Positions 32,367 to 40,417 of a stretch of 64,000 nucleotides of DNA are shown here, piece after piece. The DNA comes from Anaerolineae bacterium (GTDB lineage: Bacteria > Chloroflexota > Anaerolineae > DUEN01), in assembly GCA_025060615.1 (NCBI GenBank), contig JANXBS010000019.1:1-64000 (forward strand), written 5' to 3'. A model generated the notes under the pieces. It was not told the DNA's origin and did not search any database. It was given only the letters and a program-made list of their open reading frames with translations. Position 1 is the first letter of the stretch. Every line of letters begins with the position of its first letter. Made by a program: the position numbers and the translations under genes.

Positions 32367-32675
32367 TCATCCCCCGCTCGCCTGCCGCCTCAGATCTTCC
32401 ACGACGGCCTGCATACGATCTGCCGCGTCGAGCACAAGCTGCAGCCCGCTGGCGGCCAGGAACAGCAGCGTCGCGAAGAAGAGAGCTGGCCCAAACGGGA
32501 TGCAGAACAGTGTCATCCGCAGGACGAATTTTAGCCCACCTGGCGCGGTCAGGCCTTCATAGCCGGCCTTGCTCTGCCAGGCCAGCCCGTTCCATAACCC
32601 CCAGATGAACACCAGGATAGACAAGACCAGTGAGATCAGGGCCAGGATGCGCAATACTCGATATCGGGACTCCAT
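32367..32675 (-). CDS. Small membrane protein of unknown function
   Basis: A 102-residue protein with two hydrophobic segments, at about residues 9-28 (LALISLVLSILVFIWGLWNG) and 54-77 (LFCIPFGPALFFATLLFLAA). It ends in a charged helix. No family is recognised. The ATG at 32675 has a very strong AAAGGAGGAG Shine-Dalgarno. It is the first gene of the unit that continues with the M24 peptidase, lutB and lutC. Confidence 0.75.
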   Translation of the reverse strand: MESRYRVLRILALISLVLSILVFIWGLWNGLAWQSKAGYEGLTAPGGLKFVLRMTLFCIPFGPALFFATLLFLAASGLQLVLDAADRMQAVVEDLRRQASGG

Positions 32676-32780
32676 GTCTCCTCCTTTGAGCAATAGAAAT
32701 TGGCATATAGAACCGCCAAGCTAGGTATCGGCTTTTGACCGGCGTCTGAGGCGTTGATCCATTGCCCTTTGTCCCTCATC

Positions 32781-33866
32781 CTATACCAGCGCCCGAATCT
32801 GCTGGGCTAGGGCATCTATCGCGGCGTTATCAGGCAACACCCCGATCTCAACCCGATATTCCCGTTTCTCACCTGGCGCCAGCATGAGCAACGTGCCACG
32901 TTCTCGTTCAGCGGCGCGCCCAATTACAAGGCAGTTGGCCGGCTCGACGCCGACGACGTAGGTCCCAGCGCCCATTTGCTTCCATTCGATGAGCCGTGGC
33001 AGTTCCGCCCGGCGGTAGCGGACGTAGGCGCCGAAACCGCGCCCGCCATCTAAAGCTCGGTTGGCTACGATCACCGTCACATAGCCGTCAGCGTCAGCTC
33101 GCGTCTCGTGGAAAAAGACCTGCTCAGCATAACCCGGCTGGGGTTTCTCGAAGCGGGCATGCTGTCCCAGCCCCGGCTCAGCTATTGTGTCGCGCGGCGT
33201 CACCTGCACAGAAGGTGAAATCAGTTCGGCGCCCTCGTCAATCAGCGGCCAGCCGAAGTTGCAGTGGTAGAGCATCATGTGCGGCGCAGGCAGATGGCCA
33301 ATGTTCTCCACCGTATCCTCGATGAACAGGCGGGATTCGCCCATACGAGCGGTGATCCGCCGGCTCAACAGTAAGTCTTCACCGAAGACCACCGCCTCTC
33401 GCATCTTACCCTGCACCCAAATCACATACTGGTCGCCCTCCCAGCCGGCGTCTGCGTAGACATGACGGGCTGGGATGTGACCGATGCGCCCGTGTAATCC
33501 CAACGCCTGTCCCTGGTCTACAGATGGCGCGCCCACCTGTGTCAACCCACAGGTAGCCATTAGGCCGCCGTGGAAGGTGCGCAGCCAGCCCAGCCCTTCT
33601 GGCTCATAGAAGGCAGGCGCCGGCGTTCCCGGTTGGCCCTGCCAAGCCAACGCCCGACCATTGTAGGTGGCCATGCCGATGTCCATACCGCGATCCAACA
33701 ATACGGTAAAGGTGAATCCGCTGCCTGTGTATACGTCGGCCACGCGGACGCCGCGCTCTGGGCCGTCAGCCAGCTCTGCTAGTCGGACGCCGGCCACTTG
33801 GCGCATGTCGCCAACACGTTGGAGCAACTCTTGACGGGTAAGAGCACATCCAAAGAGCTCAGGCAT
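32781..33866 (-). CDS. DUF4432-family aldose-epimerase-like protein
   Basis: A 361-residue beta-sandwich protein of the galactose-mutarotase-like fold. Family features include RGMDIGMATYNGRALAWQG, GGLMATCGLTQVG, GLHGRIGHIPA and the metal- or sugar-site histidine in MMLYHCNFGWPLID. DUF4432 proteins are probably sugar-binding or epimerase-like and often sit in carbohydrate-use loci; the reaction here is not known. The ATG at 33866 follows AGGAGG. It is separated from the small membrane protein by 105 bp. Confidence 0.85.
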   Translation of the reverse strand: MPELFGCALTRQELLQRVGDMRQVAGVRLAELADGPERGVRVADVYTGSGFTFTVLLDRGMDIGMATYNGRALAWQGQPGTPAPAFYEPEGLGWLRTFHGGLMATCGLTQVGAPSVDQGQALGLHGRIGHIPARHVYADAGWEGDQYVIWVQGKMREAVVFGEDLLLSRRITARMGESRLFIEDTVENIGHLPAPHMMLYHCNFGWPLIDEGAELISPSVQVTPRDTIAEPGLGQHARFEKPQPGYAEQVFFHETRADADGYVTVIVANRALDGGRGFGAYVRYRRAELPRLIEWKQMGAGTYVVGVEPANCLVIGRAAERERGTLLMLAPGEKREYRVEIGVLPDNAAIDALAQQIRALV

Positions 33867-33968
33867 GGAGAACCTCCTATGAAAAAGTTAGCTGATATGG
33901 CGCGAGCCTCAGCTTGTCTTCACACACCTGGCGACCTCTGCGAAAAACCCGTTACAAAATGCACAGCT

Positions 33969-34326
33969 CACGTATTCGTATCCATAGAACTTGTCGCCTT
34001 AGTCATGGCCGGCGCTCTCCGGCGAGACCACCTCTACCATCAGATCGGCCGGGCTGTCCAGATATGTCTCCTTTAGCCGCTCTCAATGCGCATTCGACCC
34101 AGACAGCAGATCAGGTTCTCGCCCAGGGCGAGCTAGCTTCGTTTGAAAATGGGACAGCAACACGATCCCCAAATTATGCTTCCACGTAGGTACTGATCAC
34201 CCTGTATAGAAAACCACTCAACTCCTGATGTAGCTTTGATACGGATCTGATCATGAGCACTTCTCCGTCCGTCCACTCGACGACTGTGTCTTCATCGGCC
34301 CAGGTCAGGAATTCCTCGTACGTCAT
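33969..34326 (-). pseudogene. Decayed Uma2-family (DUF820) endonuclease-like gene
   Basis: On the minus strand an ATG at 34326 opens MTYEEFLTWADED then EWTDGEVLM, HQELSGFLYRVISTYVEA and a stop. After a +1 frameshift, LGIVLLSHFQTKLARPGREP continues. An in-frame stop, then ERLKETYLDSPADLMVEVVS with PESAG follows. A second stop precedes GDKFYGYEY. This is the order of the Uma2 core (PD-(D/E)XK-like fold) through its catalytic segment. The C-terminus is missing. It carries one frameshift and at least two internal stops, so it is dead. These genes occur in large families in cyanobacteria and Chloroflexota. Confidence 0.88.
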
Positions 34327-34477
34327 CTAGCGCGACGCGGCTACGCTCAGCAATAACTCCCTCAAATGCCGTCGCAGTCCCTCTTCCGAGAGAGCCCGCT
34401 TTTGAAAACTCTTGCGTTAGCTCCGCCATCATTCACCCCAACACGATGTGCAAGGGGCCAAAGGACGAGAGGCCGGT
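34327..34477. other. Spacer upstream of the Uma2 remnant
   Basis: A minus-strand frame immediately upstream of the remnant encodes LRRHLRELLLSVAASR and a stop. It might be the tail of another lost gene, but I cannot assign it. Nothing else is recognised. Confidence 0.3.
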
Positions 34478-35263
34478 TCACCCGTAGGCCTGCTCTTCGT
34501 CTCCCGTCGTTCGTTGTCTATCTTCCCCCTCCCAGGTGCACGTCACCACCTGCTCATCATACGTCATCTGGATCCGCTGGCCCGGCGGCACGATCAAGAA
34601 ATCGTCATCCCATTCGCCATAGAGCAATTTGCGCACCAACGCCAGATCACCCGCCAGTCGGTCGAACAACCAGCCACGTCGTTCAGCCTGAGCACGAGCT
34701 TGGGCCTCCACTTTGGAGGCATCGCCGACGCCCATGTCAATAAAAGCTGCTCGTTGATAGTGTTGCTGCCAGGCTCCCATCACTTCCATAAGATAGTCAG
34801 CGTTTTCCTTGCCGTACTTCTCCACGTACTCTTGGTAGACTGCATCCGGATCAACACTGGCATCGGAACCCAGCGCAACACTCCCCCCAGTTCCATCAGA
34901 CCGTTCCATGTAGTCGAGGTTGTACCAGTATGTGCCAGGATATTGCTCAAACTGTTGGCGATACCGAGCGCGGGAGCCCAAGAAGATGGTGATGCAGTCG
35001 TGCGCTCGCGGCACTACTAGGGGAATATCTCTGGCCACTAGCCCGGCCACCGATTGCCCGCACAGTCCATAGGCCAGGACGATGGCATCGTAGCTCTTGC
35101 CAGAGGTGGCGTCAATACGGGCTTGCAGCTGAGCCCGGAGGTCAGAGGGATTGTTGTGCAACCCACGCCGAAACAGCTCCACATCTACCACATGCGGTGA
35201 ATACGCCGCGCACAGATACAGCGGGCGGGCCAATACCTCACAGGCTAAACATCTCAGTCGCAT
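34478..35263 (-). CDS. DUF1638 domain protein
   Basis: A 261-residue DUF1638 protein. Typical segments are LRCLACEVLARP, AIVLAYGLCGQSVAGL, IPLVVPRAHDCITIFLGSR and PGTYWYNLDY. The cysteines in CLAC, YGLCG and HDCI with the adjacent His suggest a metal or cobamide-related site; this is inference. The family is repeatedly found beside corrinoid-dependent methyltransferase genes, and here it follows a uroporphyrinogen-decarboxylase-like gene by 56 bp. The ATG at 35263 with AAAGGAG is preferred to the longer frame at 35287. Confidence 0.88.
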   Translation of the reverse strand: MRLRCLACEVLARPLYLCAAYSPHVVDVELFRRGLHNNPSDLRAQLQARIDATSGKSYDAIVLAYGLCGQSVAGLVARDIPLVVPRAHDCITIFLGSRARYRQQFEQYPGTYWYNLDYMERSDGTGGSVALGSDASVDPDAVYQEYVEKYGKENADYLMEVMGAWQQHYQRAAFIDMGVGDASKVEAQARAQAERRGWLFDRLAGDLALVRKLLYGEWDDDFLIVPPGQRIQMTYDEQVVTCTWEGEDRQRTTGDEEQAYG

Positions 35264-35319
35264 GATCAGCTCCTTTAGACAATACAAGCGCCCGATCTCA
35301 TGCTAATGAGGCTGCGACC

Positions 35320-36405
35320 TCAAGCTGTACAGGGGTGAGGCTCCTCGATGGCCTCAAAGAAAGCCAACACGTTTTCCCAGGGCACGTCTGGCTCTAGGAT
35401 GTGCGTGGGTGCTAGCAGCAGCCCACCTCCTTGTCCCACGGTCTCGATCCGTTCCCGAACCACCTGTTTGACCTCCTCCGGTGTGCCGAACGGCATTGTC
35501 GTTTGCGTGCCAATGGTCCCCCAAAACGCCAGCCGATCGCCATATTGTCGTTTCATCTCGGCCGGGTCCATGCACTCCGGCTGTACCGGATTGAGGATGT
35601 CCACGCCGATTTCGATCAGCTCCGGCACGATCGCGCGGCAGTCCCCATCTGAGTGATAAAAGATCAGGAGGTCTGGGTTAACGGCTCGCGCGGCCTCGAT
35701 GACCGCCTGGAGCCGCGGCTTGAGCCAGGCGCGCCATATGGCCGGGCTCATCAACATGCCAGTTTGCGAGCTGACATCGTCCCCTAGCCGCAGAATGTCC
35801 ACACCCGCCTGGGCCAGCCGCCGGGCCTGCGCCTTGCGGATCTCGGTGACGCGATCGAGCAGCGCAGCTGCGAAGCCGGGGTTGACGACCAGGTCGGTGA
35901 GCAACTGTTCCATTCCCCGCATGTACCAGGAGATCTCGAAGATAGTGCAAGTGAGGTCTCCTGCGACGGCCAGCTCTCGGGCGTGCAACTGCGCAACAGC
36001 TTCGTCCAGATGTTCATGGGTACCAGGCGCTAACGGGTCGGGGAAGGGGTATGCGTCTAGTTCGCGTGGCGTCTGGAGATCACGCAATGGATGGATCATG
36101 CGTTCGAAATGGAAGAATGTGCCGCGTTGTCGCGCCACGCCCCACTGGTCCACCGTTATATCCCCTAAGTCTAAGTCCGCCGGGAGGAAGGGCGAGAAGT
36201 CAGGACGCTCGCCAGTGTCCGCCAACGAGACTGCGCGTACCTCGAATTGAAAGTATTCAGCAGGGTCATCAGCCCCGGTCTTTTGGCGGAAGATCTCCAT
36301 CAGGGCCGGCGTGAAAGCCCCCCAGCTTAGCTCGCGTGGCACGCGGTCAGGCGGTTCCCGTCGCATGGCGGTCAAGACGCGTTCACGCGGGGTCATCTCA
36401 GGCAC
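35320..36405 (-). CDS. Uroporphyrinogen decarboxylase-family protein, corrinoid methyltransferase-like
   Basis: A 361-residue TIM-barrel protein of the URO-D superfamily. It begins with PRERVLTAMRREPPDRVPRE and contains DILRLGDDVSSQTGMLMSP, FYHSDGDCRAIVPELIEIG and DILNPVQPECMDPAEMKRQY. The HxxxxC pattern in FYHSDGDC and the HILEPDVPWENV segment match the MtaA/MtbA-like methylcobamide:thiol methyltransferase branch and not heme-synthesis HemE. No corrinoid protein is encoded nearby. The start is a GTG at 36405, 9 nt after AGGAG; an ATG three codons later is possible. It is in an apparent operon with DUF1638. Confidence 0.88.
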   Translation of the reverse strand: MPEMTPRERVLTAMRREPPDRVPRELSWGAFTPALMEIFRQKTGADDPAEYFQFEVRAVSLADTGERPDFSPFLPADLDLGDITVDQWGVARQRGTFFHFERMIHPLRDLQTPRELDAYPFPDPLAPGTHEHLDEAVAQLHARELAVAGDLTCTIFEISWYMRGMEQLLTDLVVNPGFAAALLDRVTEIRKAQARRLAQAGVDILRLGDDVSSQTGMLMSPAIWRAWLKPRLQAVIEAARAVNPDLLIFYHSDGDCRAIVPELIEIGVDILNPVQPECMDPAEMKRQYGDRLAFWGTIGTQTTMPFGTPEEVKQVVRERIETVGQGGGLLLAPTHILEPDVPWENVLAFFEAIEEPHPCTA

Positions 36406-36517
36406 TGGGTCTTACTCCTGGGTTCACCTTAGACAATTGGGAGGCGAAAAGCCAATAGACAGCTAGTAAACTCAAGAGGCCGACCCCAATTATACCTTGG
36501 TCATTGCCAATGGCCAT
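36398..36517 (-). CDS. Possible 39-residue membrane peptide
   Basis: A short frame on the minus strand encodes MAIGNDQGIIGVGLLSLLAV then YWLFASQLSKVNPG, with one hydrophobic segment. It overlaps the URO-D-like gene start by 8 bp. No clear Shine-Dalgarno is present and the family is unknown. It may be only a chance frame. Confidence 0.22.
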   Translation of the reverse strand: MAIGNDQGIIGVGLLSLLAVYWLFASQLSKVNPGVRPSA

Positions 36518-36710
36518 GGCAAGGTACCATTTGCGAATTTCTCTGCCAATTGTACCGGAGGTAAGGCAGAAGTGCAAAAGAGCAGCGAGAAACGAGCAAG
36601 ACGGGTTTATGCCCACTTCCTGCACGGTAGAATCGTCCTTCTCCTCTGCTGAGCCGGAGGTTCGTTAAGCTGCTGCCTGGGATGCGTTTTTAGGCACCTT
36701 TTCAGTTCCC

Positions 36711-37220
36711 TCAATGGACGCGTATCGGTGTGCCGCAGCGCCTGCAGAACCGATCGCCTTCATCGAAAGGAGCCCTACATTGCGGACAGGCTGTGCCATC
36801 CCGGGAGGCCGGAGTTACTCCCTGGCGAAGCGCGGCGATCTCAGCCTCAATCTGCGCGTCTAGCGCAGCAGAGATTGACACTTTACTGGGCTGCCGTTGG
36901 GCAAGCTCCTGTTCCAGTTGCACCTCGAGTTTGGTTTGCGTCCCTAGGTGCCAATCCAGCTCTTTCAATACCTCAATGGCCTCTGCCCGCAATTGCGCGT
37001 TGAGGGCTTGAAAGTCCTCCTCCTCGATCTTGCCCACAGCGTGGTCAAATTCCAGATCCTTGATCGCTGCCAGCAGCGCCTCACGCCGCAACATTAACTC
37101 TCCTAGGACCGGATCATTTTCCCCGCCGTTCATGAGTGATCTCGATCGGCTGTGCACAATGGGCCAGGCGACGATGACCACTGCGATGGCGGCCATCAGG
37201 AGGGCGATGAGTATGAGCAT
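36711..37220 (-). CDS. CcmI-like protein with C-terminal zinc ribbon
   Basis: A 169-residue protein with one N-terminal membrane helix (MLILIALLMAAIAVVIVAWP). It then has the CcmI-type cytoplasmic segment LRREALLAAIKDLEFDHAVG with KIEEEDF. The C-terminal zinc ribbon is CPQCRAPF and FCRRCGTPI. CcmI normally helps the CcmF/H haem-ligation module present apocytochrome; here the TPR part is absent and replaced by the ribbon. It is the last gene of the ccm operon, 24 bp after ccmF. Confidence 0.75.
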   Translation of the reverse strand: MLILIALLMAAIAVVIVAWPIVHSRSRSLMNGGENDPVLGELMLRREALLAAIKDLEFDHAVGKIEEEDFQALNAQLRAEAIEVLKELDWHLGTQTKLEVQLEQELAQRQPSKVSISAALDAQIEAEIAALRQGVTPASRDGTACPQCRAPFDEGDRFCRRCGTPIRVH

Positions 37221-37244
37221 ACGGCGACCTCTTTCCTTGTCCGT

Positions 37245-39239
37245 TCACGCCGGGTGAATGGCCCTCGCTGGAGCACGTGCGAGGATCGACGCGGGCTCTT
37301 GACGGTGAGGCCAGATGGCAATCACCGTCCCCAGCACCAATACTAGTCCTCCGATCCATAGCCAGATCATCAGTGGGTTGATGTACACTTTGAACGAGGC
37401 GCGCGCGCCATTGTCCTCCCAGCCGGCCAGGACCGCGTATACATCCTCGCGCAGTCCGGTGAGGATCCCAACCTCGCTGGTGGGCTGTTCGGGCGTCTTG
37501 AAGTATATATTCCGCTGGGGCTCGAGCGTGCCAATGTAGCGGCCGTTCCGATAGATCTCCAGCCGGGCATAGATCTGTTGATGATTGGGCGTGACCCGTT
37601 GGCCCAGGCCGCGGTAGACCAGCGTATAGTCTTTGACCGTCATATGCTCGCCGATGGCTAGGTTGGCCTGTCCTTCTGACTGGTAAAAGGTGTTTCCGAT
37701 GATGCCAATCGCCATCAAGACGACGCCCAGGTGGACCGTATATCCGCCATAACGGCGCTGGTTGCGCCGGACCAGCTTTATCATCGCTTGCAGCCAGCTT
37801 TCACCGGTGGTTTTTCGGCGCGCATCTGTCCCGCGTACGAACTCTTGTCCGATGGTGGACATGATCAGCGCGCATACCCCCAACCCCACCAGGGGCAACG
37901 GCTCGCGAACACCAAAGATGGCGAGCGCCGCTACCCCCGCTAGGGAGAGGATCGCCGGCCAGGTGAACTGGCGCCGGATCGTCTCCCACGTCGAGATGCG
38001 CCATCCTAGCAGCGGACAGATGCCCATCAAGACGAGTAATCCCAGAAAGATTGGGCCGTTGACCTTGTTGAAGAACGGCGCGCTGACTGAGATCTTGGTG
38101 TTGCTCACCGCCTCGGTAATGATTGGGAAGAGGGTACCCAGCAAGGTGGTAAACGTGATCCCCACGAGGATTAGGTTGTTGCCTAAGAAACCCGCTTCGC
38201 GGGAAAGCATACCGTCCAGCTCGTTCTCGCTGCGCAATAGTGGCATCCGATGATGCATCAGCGCCAAAAAGCCTAATGTCGAGGCGGCGATAAAAGCCAG
38301 GAACATCGGCCCAATGTTGGACAAAGCGAAGGAGTGCACTGATTCGATAATGCCGCTGCGGGTGATGAAGGTGCCCGTCAGCGTCAGCTCGAAAGTGAGC
38401 AGAATAAGGGCCATGTTCCACGTCTTGAACATGCCGCGACGTTCCTGAATCATGATCGAGTGCAGAAAGGCGGTGCCGGTCAGCCACGGCAGGAGCGAGG
38501 CGTTCTCCACCGGGTCCCATGCCCAATAGCCGCCCCATCCTAGCTCGGCATATGCCCATTGCGAACCCATCAGGATGCCTACGGACAGAAACAGCCACGG
38601 GACAAGCGTCCAGCGCCGGATCGTGCGCACCCAGGCGTTGCCGAGCTGTCTGCTAGCGAGCGCGGCCACCGCAAAGGCGAACGGTACGGTGAACCCGACG
38701 AAGCCGAGGTACAAGCCCACCGGATGCGCCATCATCCAATAATTCTGTAGCAAAGGATTTAGCCCGGAGCCATCTGGCGGTCTGAAAGGTAACCGTTGAA
38801 ACGGATTGGCTGAGAACAGCAATAGCGACAAGAAAAAGGCACTGGTAAACAGCAAAGTGGCGTGGACGTAAGGCATCATCTGCTGGTGCTGTTGGTGAAA
38901 TCGGGCGGCCACTGCCATGGAATACAGACTGAGGATTAACGTCCAGAACAGAAGAGATCCTGCCTGACCGCCCCACAGGCTCGATATCTTGTAAAGAGTG
39001 GGCAGGTTCCGCTCAGAGTGAGAGGCGACGTACTCGATGCTGAAGTCATCGGTCAACAGTGCATACCACAGGGCCAGGGTCGCGATGACCACCAGGCTAC
39101 CCACGACGAATACAGCATTTCGTCCGCTCATCACCAGCTCGGGCATGCGTCGCCGTGCCCCCTCAATGGAGACCGCTACTCCGAACAGCGCGATCACAAA
39201 CCCTAACACCAACGCAACGTATCCAATATCCGGGATCAT
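37245..39239 (-). CDS. ccmF: Cytochrome c-type biogenesis protein CcmF (haem lyase subunit)
   Basis: A 664-residue membrane protein with about 14-15 hydrophobic helices. The haem-handling WWD motif reads WGGYWAWDPVENASLLPWL. The conserved blocks SLWGGQAGSLLFW, GTFITRSGIIESVHSFA and the C-terminal periplasmic part before a last helix (GLVLVLGTVIAIWPHR) are present. It ligates haem to the CxxCH cysteines of apocytochromes c at the outer face of the membrane. It lies downstream of ccmG and ccmH in one operon. The haem-delivery genes ccmA-E are not in this window. Confidence 0.95.
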   Translation of the reverse strand: MIPDIGYVALVLGFVIALFGVAVSIEGARRRMPELVMSGRNAVFVVGSLVVIATLALWYALLTDDFSIEYVASHSERNLPTLYKISSLWGGQAGSLLFWTLILSLYSMAVAARFHQQHQQMMPYVHATLLFTSAFFLSLLLFSANPFQRLPFRPPDGSGLNPLLQNYWMMAHPVGLYLGFVGFTVPFAFAVAALASRQLGNAWVRTIRRWTLVPWLFLSVGILMGSQWAYAELGWGGYWAWDPVENASLLPWLTGTAFLHSIMIQERRGMFKTWNMALILLTFELTLTGTFITRSGIIESVHSFALSNIGPMFLAFIAASTLGFLALMHHRMPLLRSENELDGMLSREAGFLGNNLILVGITFTTLLGTLFPIITEAVSNTKISVSAPFFNKVNGPIFLGLLVLMGICPLLGWRISTWETIRRQFTWPAILSLAGVAALAIFGVREPLPLVGLGVCALIMSTIGQEFVRGTDARRKTTGESWLQAMIKLVRRNQRRYGGYTVHLGVVLMAIGIIGNTFYQSEGQANLAIGEHMTVKDYTLVYRGLGQRVTPNHQQIYARLEIYRNGRYIGTLEPQRNIYFKTPEQPTSEVGILTGLREDVYAVLAGWEDNGARASFKVYINPLMIWLWIGGLVLVLGTVIAIWPHRQEPASILARAPARAIHPA

Positions 39240-39315
39240 TTAAGGGCCTCCTCGGCTTATCGCCTGTTTTAGACCAAGGACGACAGACAACAGACGGTAG
39301 ACGAAAGGCGAACCT

Positions 39316-39897
39316 CTAGTTGTCATGCGCTGACTGGGGGACAGACAAGATCTCACGGATATGGGCTTCTAGCTCTTCCATGGTAGTGAAGGGGCCTTCT
39401 TTGAAGCCCTTGATCTGGCCATCGGGGCCGATGAAGAAGGTCTCGGGTACGCCACGGATGAAATAGCGACGCGCGATCTTACTCCCCAGGTCAGGCCCGT
39501 TAGGATATGTGATCTGAAACTCTCGCAGGTAGGCCCGCGCCGCCGGCTCCTGGTCCAGATAGTCCACTCCGATCATCATCAGCCCCTGGTCCCTATATTT
39601 GCGCCATGCAGCCTCTAAAAGTGGCGCTTCATCCTTGCAAGGATCGCACCAGCTCGCCCAGAAATTAAGCACTACAGGACGGCCGCGCAATTCTGCTAGC
39701 GAGATCTCTTCACCATCAAACAGGATCAGAGTGAATTCAGGGGCTGGGCCGCTCTTGGGCTGGCTGACCCCTTTACGGGCCTGTCCATAGAACAACACGG
39801 CCAGAAAGGCCAGGACGATCACCAGGGTAAGCGCCATGCTAGGGGTAAAGCCCCGGGATGCGATTCGCCCACTTGAAGGAGCGGGAATCTCAGTCAA
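39316..39897 (-). CDS. ccmG: Thioredoxin-like thiol-disulfide protein CcmG/TlpA
   Basis: A 193-residue membrane-anchored thioredoxin-fold protein. One helix lies at about residues 18-36. The fold begins with [20 protein letters not shown] and has the redox site [31 protein letters not shown] supplies the cis-proline region. It keeps apocytochrome c cysteines reduced for haem attachment. It overlaps ccmH by 8 bp and precedes ccmF by 76 bp. Confidence 0.92.
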   Translation of the reverse strand: MTEIPAPSSGRIASRGFTPSMALTLVIVLAFLAVLFYGQARKGVSQPKSGPAPEFTLILFDGEEISLAELRGRPVVLNFWASWCDPCKDEAPLLEAAWRKYRDQGLMMIGVDYLDQEPAARAYLREFQITYPNGPDLGSKIARRYFIRGVPETFFIGPDGQIKGFKEGPFTTMEELEAHIREILSVPQSAHDN

Positions 39898-40417
39898 GGC
39901 GACGCAACTCCTCTTCCAATCGTCTGACGTACTCGTCCTGGAATATCTCTGGGCTGGAGGCGGTTGCCGTGGCCGTTACAGTTCGCCTGTGCTGGGACCA
40001 GTGATAACCTAGGTAGCCCAGTAGTCCAGCCCCCGCAGCCAGGAATGCGAACGGCAGCACCCAGGCCAGTAACGTAAATCCCTCTCGAGGTGGCTCGCCT
40101 AACACTTGAGGGCCGTATTGCTCCACGAAGTACGCCTTAATCTCCTCCGGTGTAGCCCCCTGGCTCAGCTTCAGGGCGATCACCTCGCGCATCTGCTCGC
40201 ACGCTTTGAGCTCGCACACGTCCAAGCGGACGCCAGCGCACAGCGGGCACCACAACTCGCGTGCGACCTGATTGATTTCGTCCGGGGTAGGCGTTTGCGC
40301 AAGGGCTGTGGTCCCGGTGAGCCACATGAGGCCTAACAGAGCCACGCACCATGTCAAGGCCAAGAGCAGCTTTTGGCCCTTCTCCGAGCTTCTGTTCAAA
40401 GGAGATGAACTTATCAT
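39890..40417 (-). CDS. ccmH: Cytochrome c-type biogenesis protein CcmH
   Basis: A 175-residue protein with a signal sequence (LLLALTWCVALLGLMWLTG then ALAQ), a short periplasmic domain and a C-terminal helix. The redox motif reads ELWCPLCAGVRLDVCELKAC, the extended CxxC form of CcmH/NrfF, followed by MREVIALKLSQGATPEEIKA and YFVEQYGPQVL. It reduces apocytochrome c before haem ligation. The ATG at 40417 overlaps the stop of the response regulator-cyclase gene by 4 bp (ATGA), so its translation is coupled to a signalling protein. Confidence 0.93.
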   Translation of the reverse strand: MISSSPLNRSSEKGQKLLLALTWCVALLGLMWLTGTTALAQTPTPDEINQVARELWCPLCAGVRLDVCELKACEQMREVIALKLSQGATPEEIKAYFVEQYGPQVLGEPPREGFTLLAWVLPFAFLAAGAGLLGYLGYHWSQHRRTVTATATASSPEIFQDEYVRRLEEELRRLD

